A DNA stretch of 64,000 bases. It comes from Streptomyces sp. YIM 121038 (GTDB taxonomy: Bacteria; Actinomycetota; Actinomycetes; Streptomycetales; Streptomycetaceae). The notes under the pieces were generated by a model. The model did not search any database and had not been told where the DNA came from. It was given only the letters and a program-made list of their open reading frames with translations. Positions 38,995-47,116 of the stretch are shown piece by piece. Location: the NCBI RefSeq assembly GCF_006088715.1, contig NZ_CP030771.1, positions 2,914,001 through 2,978,000 of the forward strand, in the 5' to 3' direction. The translations under genes were made by a program, and so were the position numbers. Positions within the stretch are counted from its first letter, which is position 1, and every line of letters starts with the position of its first letter.

Positions 38995-39042
38995 CGCCGA
39001 TGGGGCGGCCCGAACCTGCTGGTTCGGGCCGCCCCATCGGCG
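38995..39042. terminator. 22-bp perfect hairpin terminator
   Basis: 38995-39016 pairs without mismatch with 39021-39042 around a TGCT tetraloop, 18 bases after the DUF4191 stop. It can also serve the convergent RDD gene. Confidence 0.9.
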
Positions 39043-39119
39043 TCTGTACGCGTGTGCATCGGCGTCTGTGGGTGTGTGTACGCCGGCCCGGCCCGGCGTA
39101 CCGTACGGGAGCGGTGTCC

Positions 39120-39230
39120 GGCGACGTACGGGTACGCGTACGAGCGACGTACGAGTACGGGCGACGTACGGGTACGCGTACGAGTACAGGGCGACGTGCG
39201 GGACAGGTACGGGCGCGGGTACGGGAGCTA
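39120..39230. repeat. CGTACG-rich imperfect tandem repeat
   Basis: Two identical 25-bp copies (39120-39144 and 39160-39184) lie 40 bases apart, with degenerate CGACGTACGAGTACG units between and after. A 13-bp repeat CATCGGCGTCTGT also occurs at 39035 and 39057. The array abuts the 3' end of the RDD gene; the gap 38978-39227 holds no gene. Confidence 0.75.
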
Positions 39231-39695
39231 GCCGCGGATCTGTACCGCGCGGGCCAGGCGGTCGTGGAGGCCGCGGCCGTCGCGGTCCCAGATGATGGCG
39301 GGGATGCCGAGGCACAGCAGTACGCTGCGCACCAGCACGCGGCCCGGGCCGAGGCGGCCGCCGTCCTCGGCGATGACGCGCAGGCCGAAGAGGCGCTTGC
39401 CCGGCGTGCAGCCGACCGTGCCGACGGTCAGCACGCTCATGACGAAGAGCAGGCCGAGCGCCCAGTTGCCCGCCGCCTGCGCGTTGTCCCGGGCGAACAG
39501 GCCGTATGCGATCACCATGACCAGGGCCCAGTCCACGGCGATCGCCCCGAGCCTGCGCCCGGGCCGGGCGATGGAACCCGGGCCCTCCTCGGGCAGGCCG
39601 AGCCGCTCTCCCCGGTATCCGAAGTCGACGCCCGCGTCCTCTGCTGCCGCGCGGGGGCCGGAGAGCCACGATCCGATTGCTTGCCTGTTGTCCAC
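39228..39695 (-). CDS. RDD-family membrane protein
   Basis: 155 residues from a GTG at 39695 (VDNRQAIGSWLSGPRAAAED); an upstream start would enter the glnA control region. The RDD domain shows RRLGAIAVDWALVMVIAYG as TM1, WALGLLFVMSVLTVGTVGCTPGKRLFGLRV as TM2 with its PGK-L-G motif, and a third TM (RSVLLCLGIPAIIW) before the WDRDGRGLHDRLARAV tail. RDD proteins are small transport-like membrane proteins of mostly unknown substrate. Divergent from glnA. Confidence 0.88.
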   Translation of the reverse strand: MDNRQAIGSWLSGPRAAAEDAGVDFGYRGERLGLPEEGPGSIARPGRRLGAIAVDWALVMVIAYGLFARDNAQAAGNWALGLLFVMSVLTVGTVGCTPGKRLFGLRVIAEDGGRLGPGRVLVRSVLLCLGIPAIIWDRDGRGLHDRLARAVQIRG

Positions 39696-39793
39696 CCGTC
39701 CACGGTACTGCGCCCGATCGCGTACGGGGCCCGGCGGGGTCCGGGTGGCGAGGGGCCCGCGAGGCCCCGGGCGGGTCGCGGCAACCCGCCCGG

Positions 39794-39831
39794 TTAACTT
39801 CGGCGAAACAAACGGGTCACGCTTGAGAAAT
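39794..39831 (+). promoter_or_regulatory. GlnR double box upstream of glnA
   Basis: Four 5-mers separated by exactly 6 bases each: TTAAC (39794-39798), GAAAC (39805-39809), GTCAC (39816-39820) and GAAAT (39827-39831). This is the streptomycete GlnR consensus gTnAc-n6-GaAAc-n6-gTnAc-n6-GaAAc. It ends 97 bases before the glnA start. GlnR activates glnA under nitrogen limitation. The last arm partly degenerates (T for C). Confidence 0.85.
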
Positions 39832-39928
39832 GCCCCCTCCCTATGGTCGGGTCCAGCGTGTGCCACCGCACTGGCCGCACGACCGAGCTGCAACCCCGCT
39901 CCTCCTGGGCGGGAGTAGGAGGAGCTGG

Positions 39929-41338
39929 ATGTTCCAGAACGCCGACGACGCCAAGAAGTTCCTCGCGGACGAGGACGTGAAGTTCGTAGACGTCCGCTTC
40001 TGCGACCTGCCGGGTGTGATGCAGCACTTCACGGTGCCGGCGGAGGCGTTCGACCCCGACGAGGAGCTGGCCTTCGACGGCTCGTCCATCCGCGGCTTCC
40101 AGGCCATCCACGAGTCCGACATGGCGCTGCGCGCGGACCTGTCGACAGCCCGCGTGGACCCCTTCCGCCGTGACAAGACACTGAACGTCAACTTCTTCAT
40201 CCACGACCCGATCACGGGCGAGCAGTACTCCCGCGACCCGCGCAACGTCGCCAAGAAGGCCGAGGCCTACCTCGCCTCCACCGGCATCGCGGACACCGCG
40301 TACTTCGGCCCCGAGGCCGAGTTCTACGTCTTCGACTCGGTGCGCTTCGAGACCTCCGCCAACCGCTCGATCTACGAGATCGACTCCGAGGCGGGCGCCT
40401 GGAACACCGGCGCGATCGAGAACAACCGCGGCTACAAGGTCCGCTACAAGGGCGGCTACTTCCCGGCTCCCCCGGTCGACCACTTCGCCGACCTCCGCGC
40501 GGAGATCTCCCTGGAGCTGGACAAGCAGGGCCTGAAGGTCGAGCGCCAGCACCACGAGGTGGGCACGGCGGGCCAGGCCGAGATCAACTACAAGTTCAAC
40601 ACGCTGCTCGCCGCGGCCGACGACCTGATGCTCTTCAAGTACATCGTGAAGAACGTCGCCTGGCGCAACGGCAAGACCGCGACCTTCATGCCGAAGCCGA
40701 TCTTCGGTGACAACGGCTCGGGCATGCACGTCCACCAGTCCCTGTGGACCGGCGGCGAGCCCCTCTTCTACGACGAGCAGGGCTACGCGGGCCTCTCGGA
40801 CACCGCCCGCTACTACATCGGCGGCATCCTCAAGCACGCCCCCTCGCTCCTCGCCTTCACGAACCCGACGGTGAACTCCTACCACCGCCTGGTCCCCGGC
40901 TTCGAGGCCCCGGTCAACCTGGTCTACTCGCAGCGCAACCGCTCCGCCGCGATGCGCATCCCGATCACGGGCTCCAACCCGAAGGCCAAGCGCGTCGAGT
41001 TCCGCGCCCCCGACCCGTCCTCCAACCCCTACCTCGCCTTCTCGGCCCTCCTCCTGGCCGGCCTCGACGGCGTCAAGAACAAGATCGAGCCGGCCGAGCC
41101 GATCGACAAGGACCTCTACGAGCTCGCCCCCGAGGAGCACGCGGGCGTCCCCCAGGTCCCCACCTCCCTCCCCGCGGTCCTCGACGCCCTGGAGGCGGAC
41201 AACGAGTACCTCCAGGCCGGCGGCGTCTTCACCTCCGACCTGATCGAGACCTGGATCGACTACAAGCGCACCAACGAAATCGCCCCGATCCAGCTCCGCC
41301 CGCACCCGCACGAGTTCGAGCTTTACTTCGACATCTAA
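39929..41338 (+). CDS. glnA: glutamine synthetase type I
   Basis: 469 residues from the ATG at 39929 after GGAGGAG. It makes glutamine from glutamate, ammonia and ATP as a dodecamer. Motifs: FDGSSIRGF, the ATP-binding [16 protein letters not shown] and the adenylylation loop Tyr in [11 protein letters not shown], so GlnE-type control is expected. Transcription is under the GlnR box upstream. Its last codons and stop form one arm of a 16-bp duplication at the island's far end: the terminal ELYFDI was restored after insertion. Confidence 0.97.
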   Translation: MFQNADDAKKFLADEDVKFVDVRFCDLPGVMQHFTVPAEAFDPDEELAFDGSSIRGFQAIHESDMALRADLSTARVDPFRRDKTLNVNFFIHDPITGEQYSRDPRNVAKKAEAYLASTGIADTAYFGPEAEFYVFDSVRFETSANRSIYEIDSEAGAWNTGAIENNRGYKVRYKGGYFPAPPVDHFADLRAEISLELDKQGLKVERQHHEVGTAGQAEINYKFNTLLAAADDLMLFKYIVKNVAWRNGKTATFMPKPIFGDNGSGMHVHQSLWTGGEPLFYDEQGYAGLSDTARYYIGGILKHAPSLLAFTNPTVNSYHRLVPGFEAPVNLVYSQRNRSAAMRIPITGSNPKAKRVEFRAPDPSSNPYLAFSALLLAGLDGVKNKIEPAEPIDKDLYELAPEEHAGVPQVPTSLPAVLDALEADNEYLQAGGVFTSDLIETWIDYKRTNEIAPIQLRPHPHEFELYFDI

Positions 41339-41339
41339 A
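41324..41339 (+). repeat. predicted attL (3' end of glnA)
   Basis: 16 bp identical to 48004-48019. It covers the codons for YFDI, the TAA and one further A. Upstream bases CTT encode Leu, whereas the far copy has CTG, a silent difference, so the C-terminus is unchanged. Confidence 0.8.
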
Positions 41340-41440
41340 AGGTGGGGTCGGGTGACCTGCGAGGGTCATCCAGAGCGTGCTGCGGCCTGCGAGAAGACTC
41401 CTCGTGAGTTCTCACAGTTCCCGACTGGTTTCCGCCGCGT

Positions 41441-41460
41441 TGTGCACCGAGTGTGCACCG
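41441..41460. repeat. direct repeat TGTGCACCG in the island's left flank
   Basis: TGTGCACCG occurs at 41441-41449 and again at 41452-41460, about 100 bases inside attL. Paired short repeats near an attachment core can be integrase arm sites; a nearby inverted repeat TGACC-N6-GGTCA is at 41353-41368. The 370 bases between glnA and the first island gene hold these elements and one hairpin but no gene. Confidence 0.45.
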
Positions 41461-41498
41461 GACGACGGAATCTCTGACCTAGCGTCAGTCACGACGTG

Positions 41499-41527
41499 AA
41501 GGCCGTCATCTACGGGTGGCGGCCTTC
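41499..41527 (+). terminator. terminator-like hairpin, left copy
   Basis: AAGGCCG and CGGCCTT arms enclose CTACGGGTGG; the whole 29-base segment matches 48051-48079, just outside attR, at 25 or more positions. It probably terminates glnA transcription on the left side. Confidence 0.6.
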
Positions 41528-41710
41528 ACTCATTACTCAGGCCGTATGCCGCCACGACATCACCCCATGTGAGCCCTCGCCTGCCCCGGCCTCCTCAAGG
41601 GAACTGTGAGAGGCATGGAAGCTGTGGGAGAACCAGACCCAGCCTGCGTGCCACCTCGCCGCAGAAAACCTGTGGGCGTTGTCGGGTGGGCGGTTCTACG
41701 ATCGTTGGTC

Positions 41711-42898
41711 ATGGGCGTATATGCGAGCCAGAGTCGGACGGATTCCTCGCCGAAGCGTGCAGCAGAGTCGCAGTCCGAGTTCCTTGGGAGGATCGCCGGC
41801 CCGTTCTGGGATCAGGTTCGGGATGTGATCAACGAATGGTGGTCACACCTCCCGGACCAAGCCCGGCCCGGTTTGCGTAGTCGGCTGTTGGATCGGAACT
41901 TCGACGCGAACGTCTACTCCGCGCTGTGGGAGTTGTACCTGCACGAGATGCTCATTCGCTCCGGTTGCACCGTGGAGGTCGAGCTTGGAATCGGCACTCG
42001 CGGTGCGAATCCCGACTTCCTGGTTAGCCAAGAGGGCAAGCAGTTCGTCGTCGAGGCAAAGTGGACGGTTCAGCGTCTGGACGAAACGGTACCCAACAGA
42101 CAGCTCCCACCCGTCCTGATCGATGCTATCGATGATGTACCCAGCCCCAACTTCTTCGTGTCTTACAGGATTCACCAGGCAGGGTCGGCAACACCATCGC
42201 AGAGGCGGCTGAAGGATGAGCTGCAGCGTTGGCTCGCCAGCCTTGACCCCGATCAGGTCATCGCTGATTACGAGCGAAAGGCGCCATTGCCCAAACACAC
42301 CTGGCAGGAAGCCAACTGGTGCCTCTCGTTCGAAGCAATCCCCCGCAGCCCCAGCAAGCGAGGAAATCCCACGAGCAGGACAATCGGCATCTACCCCGCG
42401 ATGGCCTGGATTAATGACGAGTCGACTCAAGTGCGCAAGGTAGTCAAGAAGAAGGGAGGGAAGTACGGTGATCTAGCGCTGCCGTTCATCGTGGCGGTTG
42501 GCCGTGCGGGCTTCTTCCCCGAAGACGAAGACGTGGAGACCGCGCTGTACGGAACCTCCGTCGAGTACGTCCACAACAGCGCGCCAGCCTTCGGCCGACG
42601 GCACGACGGCTACTGGACCGGCACCTACGCCCACGCTCACAGCCGGGTCAGTGGCGTGCTTACCGTAAATAACCCGGCGCCCTGGACCTGGACCAAGAAC
42701 ACCCCCGTCCTTTGGCAGAGCCCTGACCCCAGTTCGCTTCGGGCTCCCGTCCTCTCCGCCTGGAAAACGGCACAACTGGTCAATACCCAGGTTCGCTACC
42801 AGCCACCGGCCGACCCCGTCCACACCGCCCTCGGTCTGCCCGAACACTGGCCAGGCGGTGCCCCCTTCCCTCGAAACCACCGGAGTAATGCGGACTGA
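41711..42898 (+). CDS. predicted PD-(D/E)XK-superfamily nuclease-like protein
   Basis: 395 residues from the ATG at 41711. The N-terminal third has the nuclease pattern: Glu74 in LWELYLHEMLIRSG, Pro-Asp at 101-102 in ANPDFLV and Glu115-x-Lys117 in VVEAKW, with spacing typical of restriction-endonuclease-like folds. The remaining 280 residues, including an aromatic-rich C-terminus (WTWTKNTPVLW), are unfamiliar and may be a sensor or partner domain. No methyltransferase or specificity subunit is adjacent. Codons are less GC-rich than in neighbours, a sign of transfer. A role in DNA cleavage is inference. Confidence 0.65.
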   Translation: MGVYASQSRTDSSPKRAAESQSEFLGRIAGPFWDQVRDVINEWWSHLPDQARPGLRSRLLDRNFDANVYSALWELYLHEMLIRSGCTVEVELGIGTRGANPDFLVSQEGKQFVVEAKWTVQRLDETVPNRQLPPVLIDAIDDVPSPNFFVSYRIHQAGSATPSQRRLKDELQRWLASLDPDQVIADYERKAPLPKHTWQEANWCLSFEAIPRSPSKRGNPTSRTIGIYPAMAWINDESTQVRKVVKKKGGKYGDLALPFIVAVGRAGFFPEDEDVETALYGTSVEYVHNSAPAFGRRHDGYWTGTYAHAHSRVSGVLTVNNPAPWTWTKNTPVLWQSPDPSSLRAPVLSAWKTAQLVNTQVRYQPPADPVHTALGLPEHWPGGAPFPRNHRSNAD

Positions 42899-43047
42899 CT
42901 GCAGTCGCCGTCGCCCATGTCCGTCCAAAGGCTGCCCCCGCCATCAGAGATAGTGCCTGCAGGCATTGCAGCGGGGCAGCTACTCATGGCTTACGGTCGG
43001 TTCCTCGGAGCCATTGCCGTCGTCGGGCCTTACGAACGGGCGAGTGT

Positions 43048-43602
43048 TCACTGGCGCCCACCAGCGAGAGACACCTGCGGGCCATTGTCAAGGTATCGGT
43101 GAAGGGCGCTGGCGGTAGTGCCGACGAACTCCTCGGGGACGGCGCTGGCATCGACCCAACTGACCTGAGCGTGTTTGCGGGGTTCACGGTTTTCGGGTTC
43201 GCCGGTCCATTCGTGGGCGACGAAGACGACTGTGAGGAAGGCGTTTGGCGCTTCCCCTCCCCAGGCTCCGTGGATGATGTGGGCGACCTTGAGGGACCCA
43301 GGCTTCACTGTGAGGCCGGTTTCCTCGTAGAGCTCACGCACCGCGGTTTCGGTGATGGGTTCGCCGGGTTCGCTCTTGCCGACGGGCAGGTCCCACATGC
43401 CCTTGGCGAACTTGGCGTTCTGGCTGCGTTGGAGGAGGACGACGCGGTTGGTGGCCCTGTCGTGGACGATGACGGCGGCGACCAGCAGGGTCATGGATTC
43501 GAGGGCGGGCTTGAGCTCTTGAGGGCGGCCGTCGGACGTGGGCCCAGCCACGTGGTTCGAGCGCGGAATCGAGACGGCCTTGCGGGTGCGGTCCGACGTC
43601 AT
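43048..43602 (-). CDS. Nudix hydrolase
   Basis: 184 residues. A complete Nudix box at 75-97 (GKSEPGE...TAVRELYEETGL) fits GX5EX7REUXEEXGU, so catalytic metal binding is intact. Nudix enzymes cleave nucleoside diphosphates linked to another group. The start (ATG at 43602) overlaps the ASCH gene's stop by 4 bp, making it the last gene of a coupled operon. A variable N-terminus of 35 residues precedes the domain. The substrate is unknown; a nucleotide or capped RNA is possible given its neighbours. Confidence 0.9.
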   Translation of the reverse strand: MTSDRTRKAVSIPRSNHVAGPTSDGRPQELKPALESMTLLVAAVIVHDRATNRVVLLQRSQNAKFAKGMWDLPVGKSEPGEPITETAVRELYEETGLTVKPGSLKVAHIIHGAWGGEAPNAFLTVVFVAHEWTGEPENREPRKHAQVSWVDASAVPEEFVGTTASALHRYLDNGPQVSLAGGRQ

Positions 43603-43964
43603 GCCTGGTCAGCCACCACGCGCTTGATCTCAATGGCCAAGGCGCCGAGGGCTTCCTTCTCGGGGTCGTAGATGGAGCGGATGTTGGCCAGCTGTTCGTC
43701 GCGGCTCGCACGGGGGTTGACGTTGGCCGGGCCTTCGCCGTCGAGGAGCGCTTCGAACGTCTCGTACTCGGTGACGCGCAGGACGTGGACTTCGCAGGTC
43801 TCGTCGGTGCCCTTGATGCGGAAGCGGATGGTGTCGCCTGCGGCGAGGTCCTCCAGGTGCGGGTATTTCACCCGCACCTCGATCGTCTTGGTGCCCGCGG
43901 CCACGAGGTCGAAGTACTTGCGGTAGAGGTTGAGTTCGTGGACGCGGGCGGTGGTGTCGGTCAT
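43599..43964 (-). CDS. ASCH-domain protein
   Basis: 121 residues from the ATG at 43964. The ASCH signature G-x-K-x-x-E-x-R is present as Gly24-Thr-Lys26-Thr-Ile-Glu29-Val-Arg31 (AGTKTIEVRVKYPH), followed by GDTIRFRIKG. ASCH proteins have a PUA-like RNA-binding fold; one member, YqfB, hydrolyses N4-acetylcytidine. The 4-bp overlaps with the synthetase-like gene before it and the Nudix gene after it indicate coordinated production. Whether it binds RNA or acts on a modified nucleoside is not shown by the sequence. Confidence 0.88.
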   Translation of the reverse strand: MTDTTARVHELNLYRKYFDLVAAGTKTIEVRVKYPHLEDLAAGDTIRFRIKGTDETCEVHVLRVTEYETFEALLDGEGPANVNPRASRDEQLANIRSIYDPEKEALGALAIEIKRVVADQA

Positions 43965-45076
43965 GGGGTGGGGACGCTCCTGGGCGCTGGTGTCGTCATC
44001 ATGCGGCCGATCTCGGCAGCTGAGTACGAGCGGAAGAAGTGGCGGGGGTCGGACAGCAGGGTCTCGGTCAGGTCGAGCAGTTGCTTGGCGTACTCGGGCA
44101 ACGAGCCGGGCCACTGCCGGGTGTCGAGCATCCAGTCGGTGGCGCCGTCGGGCAAGGGTGCGTGGCCCTCGCGGATCAGGGACTTGGACAGCTTCGCGCC
44201 GGTGTCGGTGACGATCTGGGGGCAGAAGAGTCGGGCTGGGAGCTGGGCTCGTGTGAGGCCGGCTGCCTGGAGGGCTCCGTCAACGGGGTGGGAGCCGAAG
44301 ACCCAGTCGCCGCCCTTGACCATGACGTGGAGCGTGTCGCGTGGGCTGGACAGGGCGAGTTCTTTGACGAGGTTGCGGTACAGGGTGGCCAGGTCCAGAT
44401 ACGCGCCTGCGGTGGGCTTGATGGTCGTCTCATAGGGGCCGTGGCGCAGGCACACAGCGGTCACCGTGGCGGCCTCCGGGCTGCTGGCGTACACCTGCGT
44501 GCGCTCGGCGTACTTCTCCGCCCAGCCGCATCCGAGATGCGGGCACGGAACGCGAATGTGCGGGGTGCCCGTCGAGGGGGCGAGCCACCAGCGGGCGGCG
44601 TCGATGCGCGGCAGGATCCGTAACCAGGTGCGGCGGAAGTGCTCGCCCGCCTGCTGCTGTGTGTACGTCTCGACGCGGTACGGGATGCCCAGGCGCCGGG
44701 ACAGCGCGGTGAACAGGGGCTCGTACAGGGCGGCGACGAGGTCGGTGAGAGCTTGGGCGCCGAGGACCTGGGCGTAGGCGCGCTGGTAGCGGTGGCCGGT
44801 CGCCGGGTCGGTGGTCAGGTCGTAGGGGGCATTGTCGAGGGCGCTGAAGAGGACTTCCATCGGCAGGTCGAAGCGGGTGCGGAGGCGGGCGGCCACGGCG
44901 AAGGCGAGGGACTGGATCAGTGAGGTGCCGAGGTGCGGGGCGCCGTTGATCTGGGTGCCGACGACCAGCACGATCCGTTCCGGTGGGTCGGCCATGATGC
45001 GCGGGGTCAGGACGTCCTCGGCGTGGTGGAGGGCGTTGGCGAGCACGGTGTTCGGCGAGACGGGGTGCACTGTCAC
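43961..45076 (-). CDS. class I aminoacyl-tRNA-synthetase-like catalytic protein, short form
   Basis: 371 residues from a GTG at 45076 after AAGGGAA. Class I signatures are both present: HIGH-like HLGT at 48-51 in NGAPHLGTSL and KMSKS-like KLSKS at 295-299. A zinc-ribbon-like insertion has C178, C183 and C209-x-x-H212. KGGDWVFGSHPVDGAL before KLSKS aligns with the GKD...H region of MetRS/LysRS-type enzymes. Only about 72 residues follow KLSKS, so the anticodon-binding domain is missing. It probably activates an amino acid or similar carboxylate; the acceptor is unknown. Operon partner of ASCH and Nudix genes. Confidence 0.8.
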   Translation of the reverse strand: MTVHPVSPNTVLANALHHAEDVLTPRIMADPPERIVLVVGTQINGAPHLGTSLIQSLAFAVAARLRTRFDLPMEVLFSALDNAPYDLTTDPATGHRYQRAYAQVLGAQALTDLVAALYEPLFTALSRRLGIPYRVETYTQQQAGEHFRRTWLRILPRIDAARWWLAPSTGTPHIRVPCPHLGCGWAEKYAERTQVYASSPEAATVTAVCLRHGPYETTIKPTAGAYLDLATLYRNLVKELALSSPRDTLHVMVKGGDWVFGSHPVDGALQAAGLTRAQLPARLFCPQIVTDTGAKLSKSLIREGHAPLPDGATDWMLDTRQWPGSLPEYAKQLLDLTETLLSDPRHFFRSYSAAEIGRMMTTPAPRSVPTP

Positions 45077-45161
45077 GGCGGATTCCCTTGCGTCGGGGAG
45101 CAGTTCATTCGGTCCAGGTGTGGCCGAAGAGGAGCCGTCGCTGGAGCGAGGCGCGGTCGAG

Positions 45162-45671
45162 CTAGGCGTCGATCTCAGCGGGTGCGGCGGCATGCGAGAG
45201 GGCGTCGAGGCCCAGCACGAGGGCGGCCGGGGCGCGCTGGCGAAGAAGTAGGCTCCAGGGTCTGCCTGCGGGTATGCGCTTGCGGTACGGAGTTCCGTTG
45301 AAGCGCAGGGCGACGTCGGTCGGGGTGAGAGGGCGCAGGCGCGGCCCGATGTCGGGTGGTGGTGCTGTGGCGGGGCCGAGGCCGAGCGAGGTCGCGACGG
45401 CGCGCATGCGCTGCTCGATGATCGCGGACGTCTCGTACGGGCTGCGGGGCAGCTGTGGCACGAGGAGCAGGCTGACGAGTTCCGGCGTGCAGAGACGGAC
45501 GTCGTCGAGGCGTTCGCCGCAGCCCCACTGGGTAAGGGCCTCGGCGATGAACTCGCGGGCGGCGCGTGCGGTGAGCTTGCGCCGGGCGAAGAGCATCGCG
45601 CGCTGCACCGTGGCACCTGCGGTGTGATCCGGCTCGTCGGTATTCGGCTCATCGCGTGGTTTGTTGAGCAT
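45162..45671 (-). CDS. island protein of unknown function
   Basis: 169 residues from the ATG at 45671, 85 bases before the synthetase-like gene and on the same strand, so probably the first gene of that operon. A central helix-rich part (AAREFIAEALTQWGCGERLDDVRLCTPELVSLLL) faintly resembles the N-terminus of RsbW-like ATP-binding proteins, but the Asn and glycine boxes that bind ATP are absent. The C-terminal half is Pro/Arg/Leu-rich. No confident family. Confidence 0.65.
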   Translation of the reverse strand: MLNKPRDEPNTDEPDHTAGATVQRAMLFARRKLTARAAREFIAEALTQWGCGERLDDVRLCTPELVSLLLVPQLPRSPYETSAIIEQRMRAVATSLGLGPATAPPPDIGPRLRPLTPTDVALRFNGTPYRKRIPAGRPWSLLLRQRAPAALVLGLDALSHAAAPAEIDA

Positions 45672-45775
45672 GCCCAACAGCCAACCGCCGTCGCTCGTTC
45701 GGGTCGGGAGCCAGCGCGGGGGCCAAGCAGGGGGCCACTATGGGGGCCAGGATCCGCATGCTCCGGGGAGACGGG

Positions 45776-47116
45776 ATGGGCGACACGGGTATCGGTGCCT
45801 TGCTCCTCGGTCTGCGCAAAGGTCGTGGGTGGTCCCAGCAGAAGGTCGCCGACGAGTACAACGCCCGAGAGGGCCGTGCCGCCATGACCGGCAAGGAGAT
45901 CGGGCGCTACGAGCGTGAGGCGCGCATCCCGGTCCCGTACACCCGAAGCCACTTGGCTCGGGTCTTCGCGGTCGACGTCGGTGTCCTCGACCGCGCTGTC
46001 GCGCTCACCAAGCGGCGTCGTGGTGACAGGGATGGGGACGGTGTGGAGGGCCTGCATGGTCTGCCGGTTCCGAGCCCTGCCGTACGGTCCGTGACCGGCG
46101 CCGTGTCGGAGGACGCCTCGTCGTCGGCCGAGTTCGCCAGGTTCATCACGCAGCGCAACGCCGACGAGGTGGTCGTCGAGCAGTTGGAGGCCGACGTGGC
46201 GCGACTCGCGCGCTCGTACGTCAGCCACCCTCTGCTGGAGTTCTACGCCGAGATCAAGCAGCTACGGGACGGCGTCTTCGACCTGCTGCGTGGGCGCCAA
46301 CGGCCTCGGCAGACCAGCGACTTGTACGTCTCCGCCGCACGACTGTGCGGGCTGTGCGCCCACGTCTGCCTGGATCTGGGGCACTACGACTCGGCAGCCA
46401 CCCATGCCCGCACCGCCCGCGCGTGCGCCGAGGCCGCCGGACACGAGGGGATGCTGGCCTGGGTGCGGGCGGTGGAATCGCTGATCGCCTACTGGACCGG
46501 GCGCTACGAGCAGGCCGCCTGGCTCGCTCAGGCGGGGCGTCAGCACCGAGCAGGAGGAAGCATTGGCGCCCGCCTTGCGAGCCTGGAGGCGCGTTCACTG
46601 GCGATAGCGGGCGACAAGGCGGGCGCCACAATCGCCCTGGCGGACGCGGAGTCCTCACGCGACGGGATGCTCGGGCACGACGACGCTCCAGGAGTCTTCG
46701 CCTTCCCCGCCGCCAAGCAGTTCGCGTATGCCGGGACGACGCATCTGGCCATCGGCGGTCGTGGCCATGTGCGGCAGGCCATCACCAGCGCGGGCACGGC
46801 GATCCGGCTCTACCGCGGCGCCGAGGCCGACGACCAGTCGGTCGGTGACCTCTTCGCCGCCCACCTCGATCTCGCCCGTGGCCACATGCTCTTGGATGAC
46901 CTCGACGGCACGGAGGCGATGGTCGGCTTCGTGCTCAAGGCGCCTGTGGAACGGGTGTCGGCGAGCATCGTGCGGCGGTTGGTCGATCTCGGACGGGAGC
47001 TGGGCGGGCGGCAGTACGGTGGAGCTGCGCAGGTGGCCCAACTGCGCGAGCGCATCCAGCACACGGCCGTCCTCGTGGCCTCCCCCGCCGCCCGTCCTCC
47101 GGAGCTGCCGACGTGA
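45776..47116 (+). CDS. helix-turn-helix regulator with TPR-like C-terminus
   Basis: 446 residues from the ATG at 45776, preceded by CGGGGAG; a start at 45740 is also in frame. The N-terminal XRE-type HTH (about 5-65) has ALLLGLRKGRGWSQQKVADEY and TGKEIGRYEREARIPVP. After an acidic linker, residues 120-430 form alpha-helical repeats with the YVSAARLCGLCAHVCLDLGHYDSAATHARTA pattern of TPRs. Divergent from the four-gene operon (105 bases between starts), so it likely regulates the island. Its stop overlaps the methyltransferase start by 4 bp (GTGA). Confidence 0.82.
   Translation: MGDTGIGALLLGLRKGRGWSQQKVADEYNAREGRAAMTGKEIGRYEREARIPVPYTRSHLARVFAVDVGVLDRAVALTKRRRGDRDGDGVEGLHGLPVPSPAVRSVTGAVSEDASSSAEFARFITQRNADEVVVEQLEADVARLARSYVSHPLLEFYAEIKQLRDGVFDLLRGRQRPRQTSDLYVSAARLCGLCAHVCLDLGHYDSAATHARTARACAEAAGHEGMLAWVRAVESLIAYWTGRYEQAAWLAQAGRQHRAGGSIGARLASLEARSLAIAGDKAGATIALADAESSRDGMLGHDDAPGVFAFPAAKQFAYAGTTHLAIGGRGHVRQAITSAGTAIRLYRGAEADDQSVGDLFAAHLDLARGHMLLDDLDGTEAMVGFVLKAPVERVSASIVRRLVDLGRELGGRQYGGAAQVAQLRERIQHTAVLVASPAARPPELPT

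Noticed and set aside
41711..42898. Complete restriction-modification system
   Set aside because: A nuclease-like protein exists but the island's methyltransferase lacks DNA-methylase motifs (no NPPY or PCQ-type signature) and lies 4 kb away.
43961..45076. Calling the island gene a genuine lysyl- or methionyl-tRNA synthetase
   Set aside because: It has HIGH- and KMSKS-like motifs, but the chain is far too short and lacks an anticodon-binding domain.
45162..45671. Calling the island's leader gene an RsbW-type anti-sigma factor
   Set aside because: Only a helix resembles the family; the ATP-binding Asn and glycine boxes are absent.
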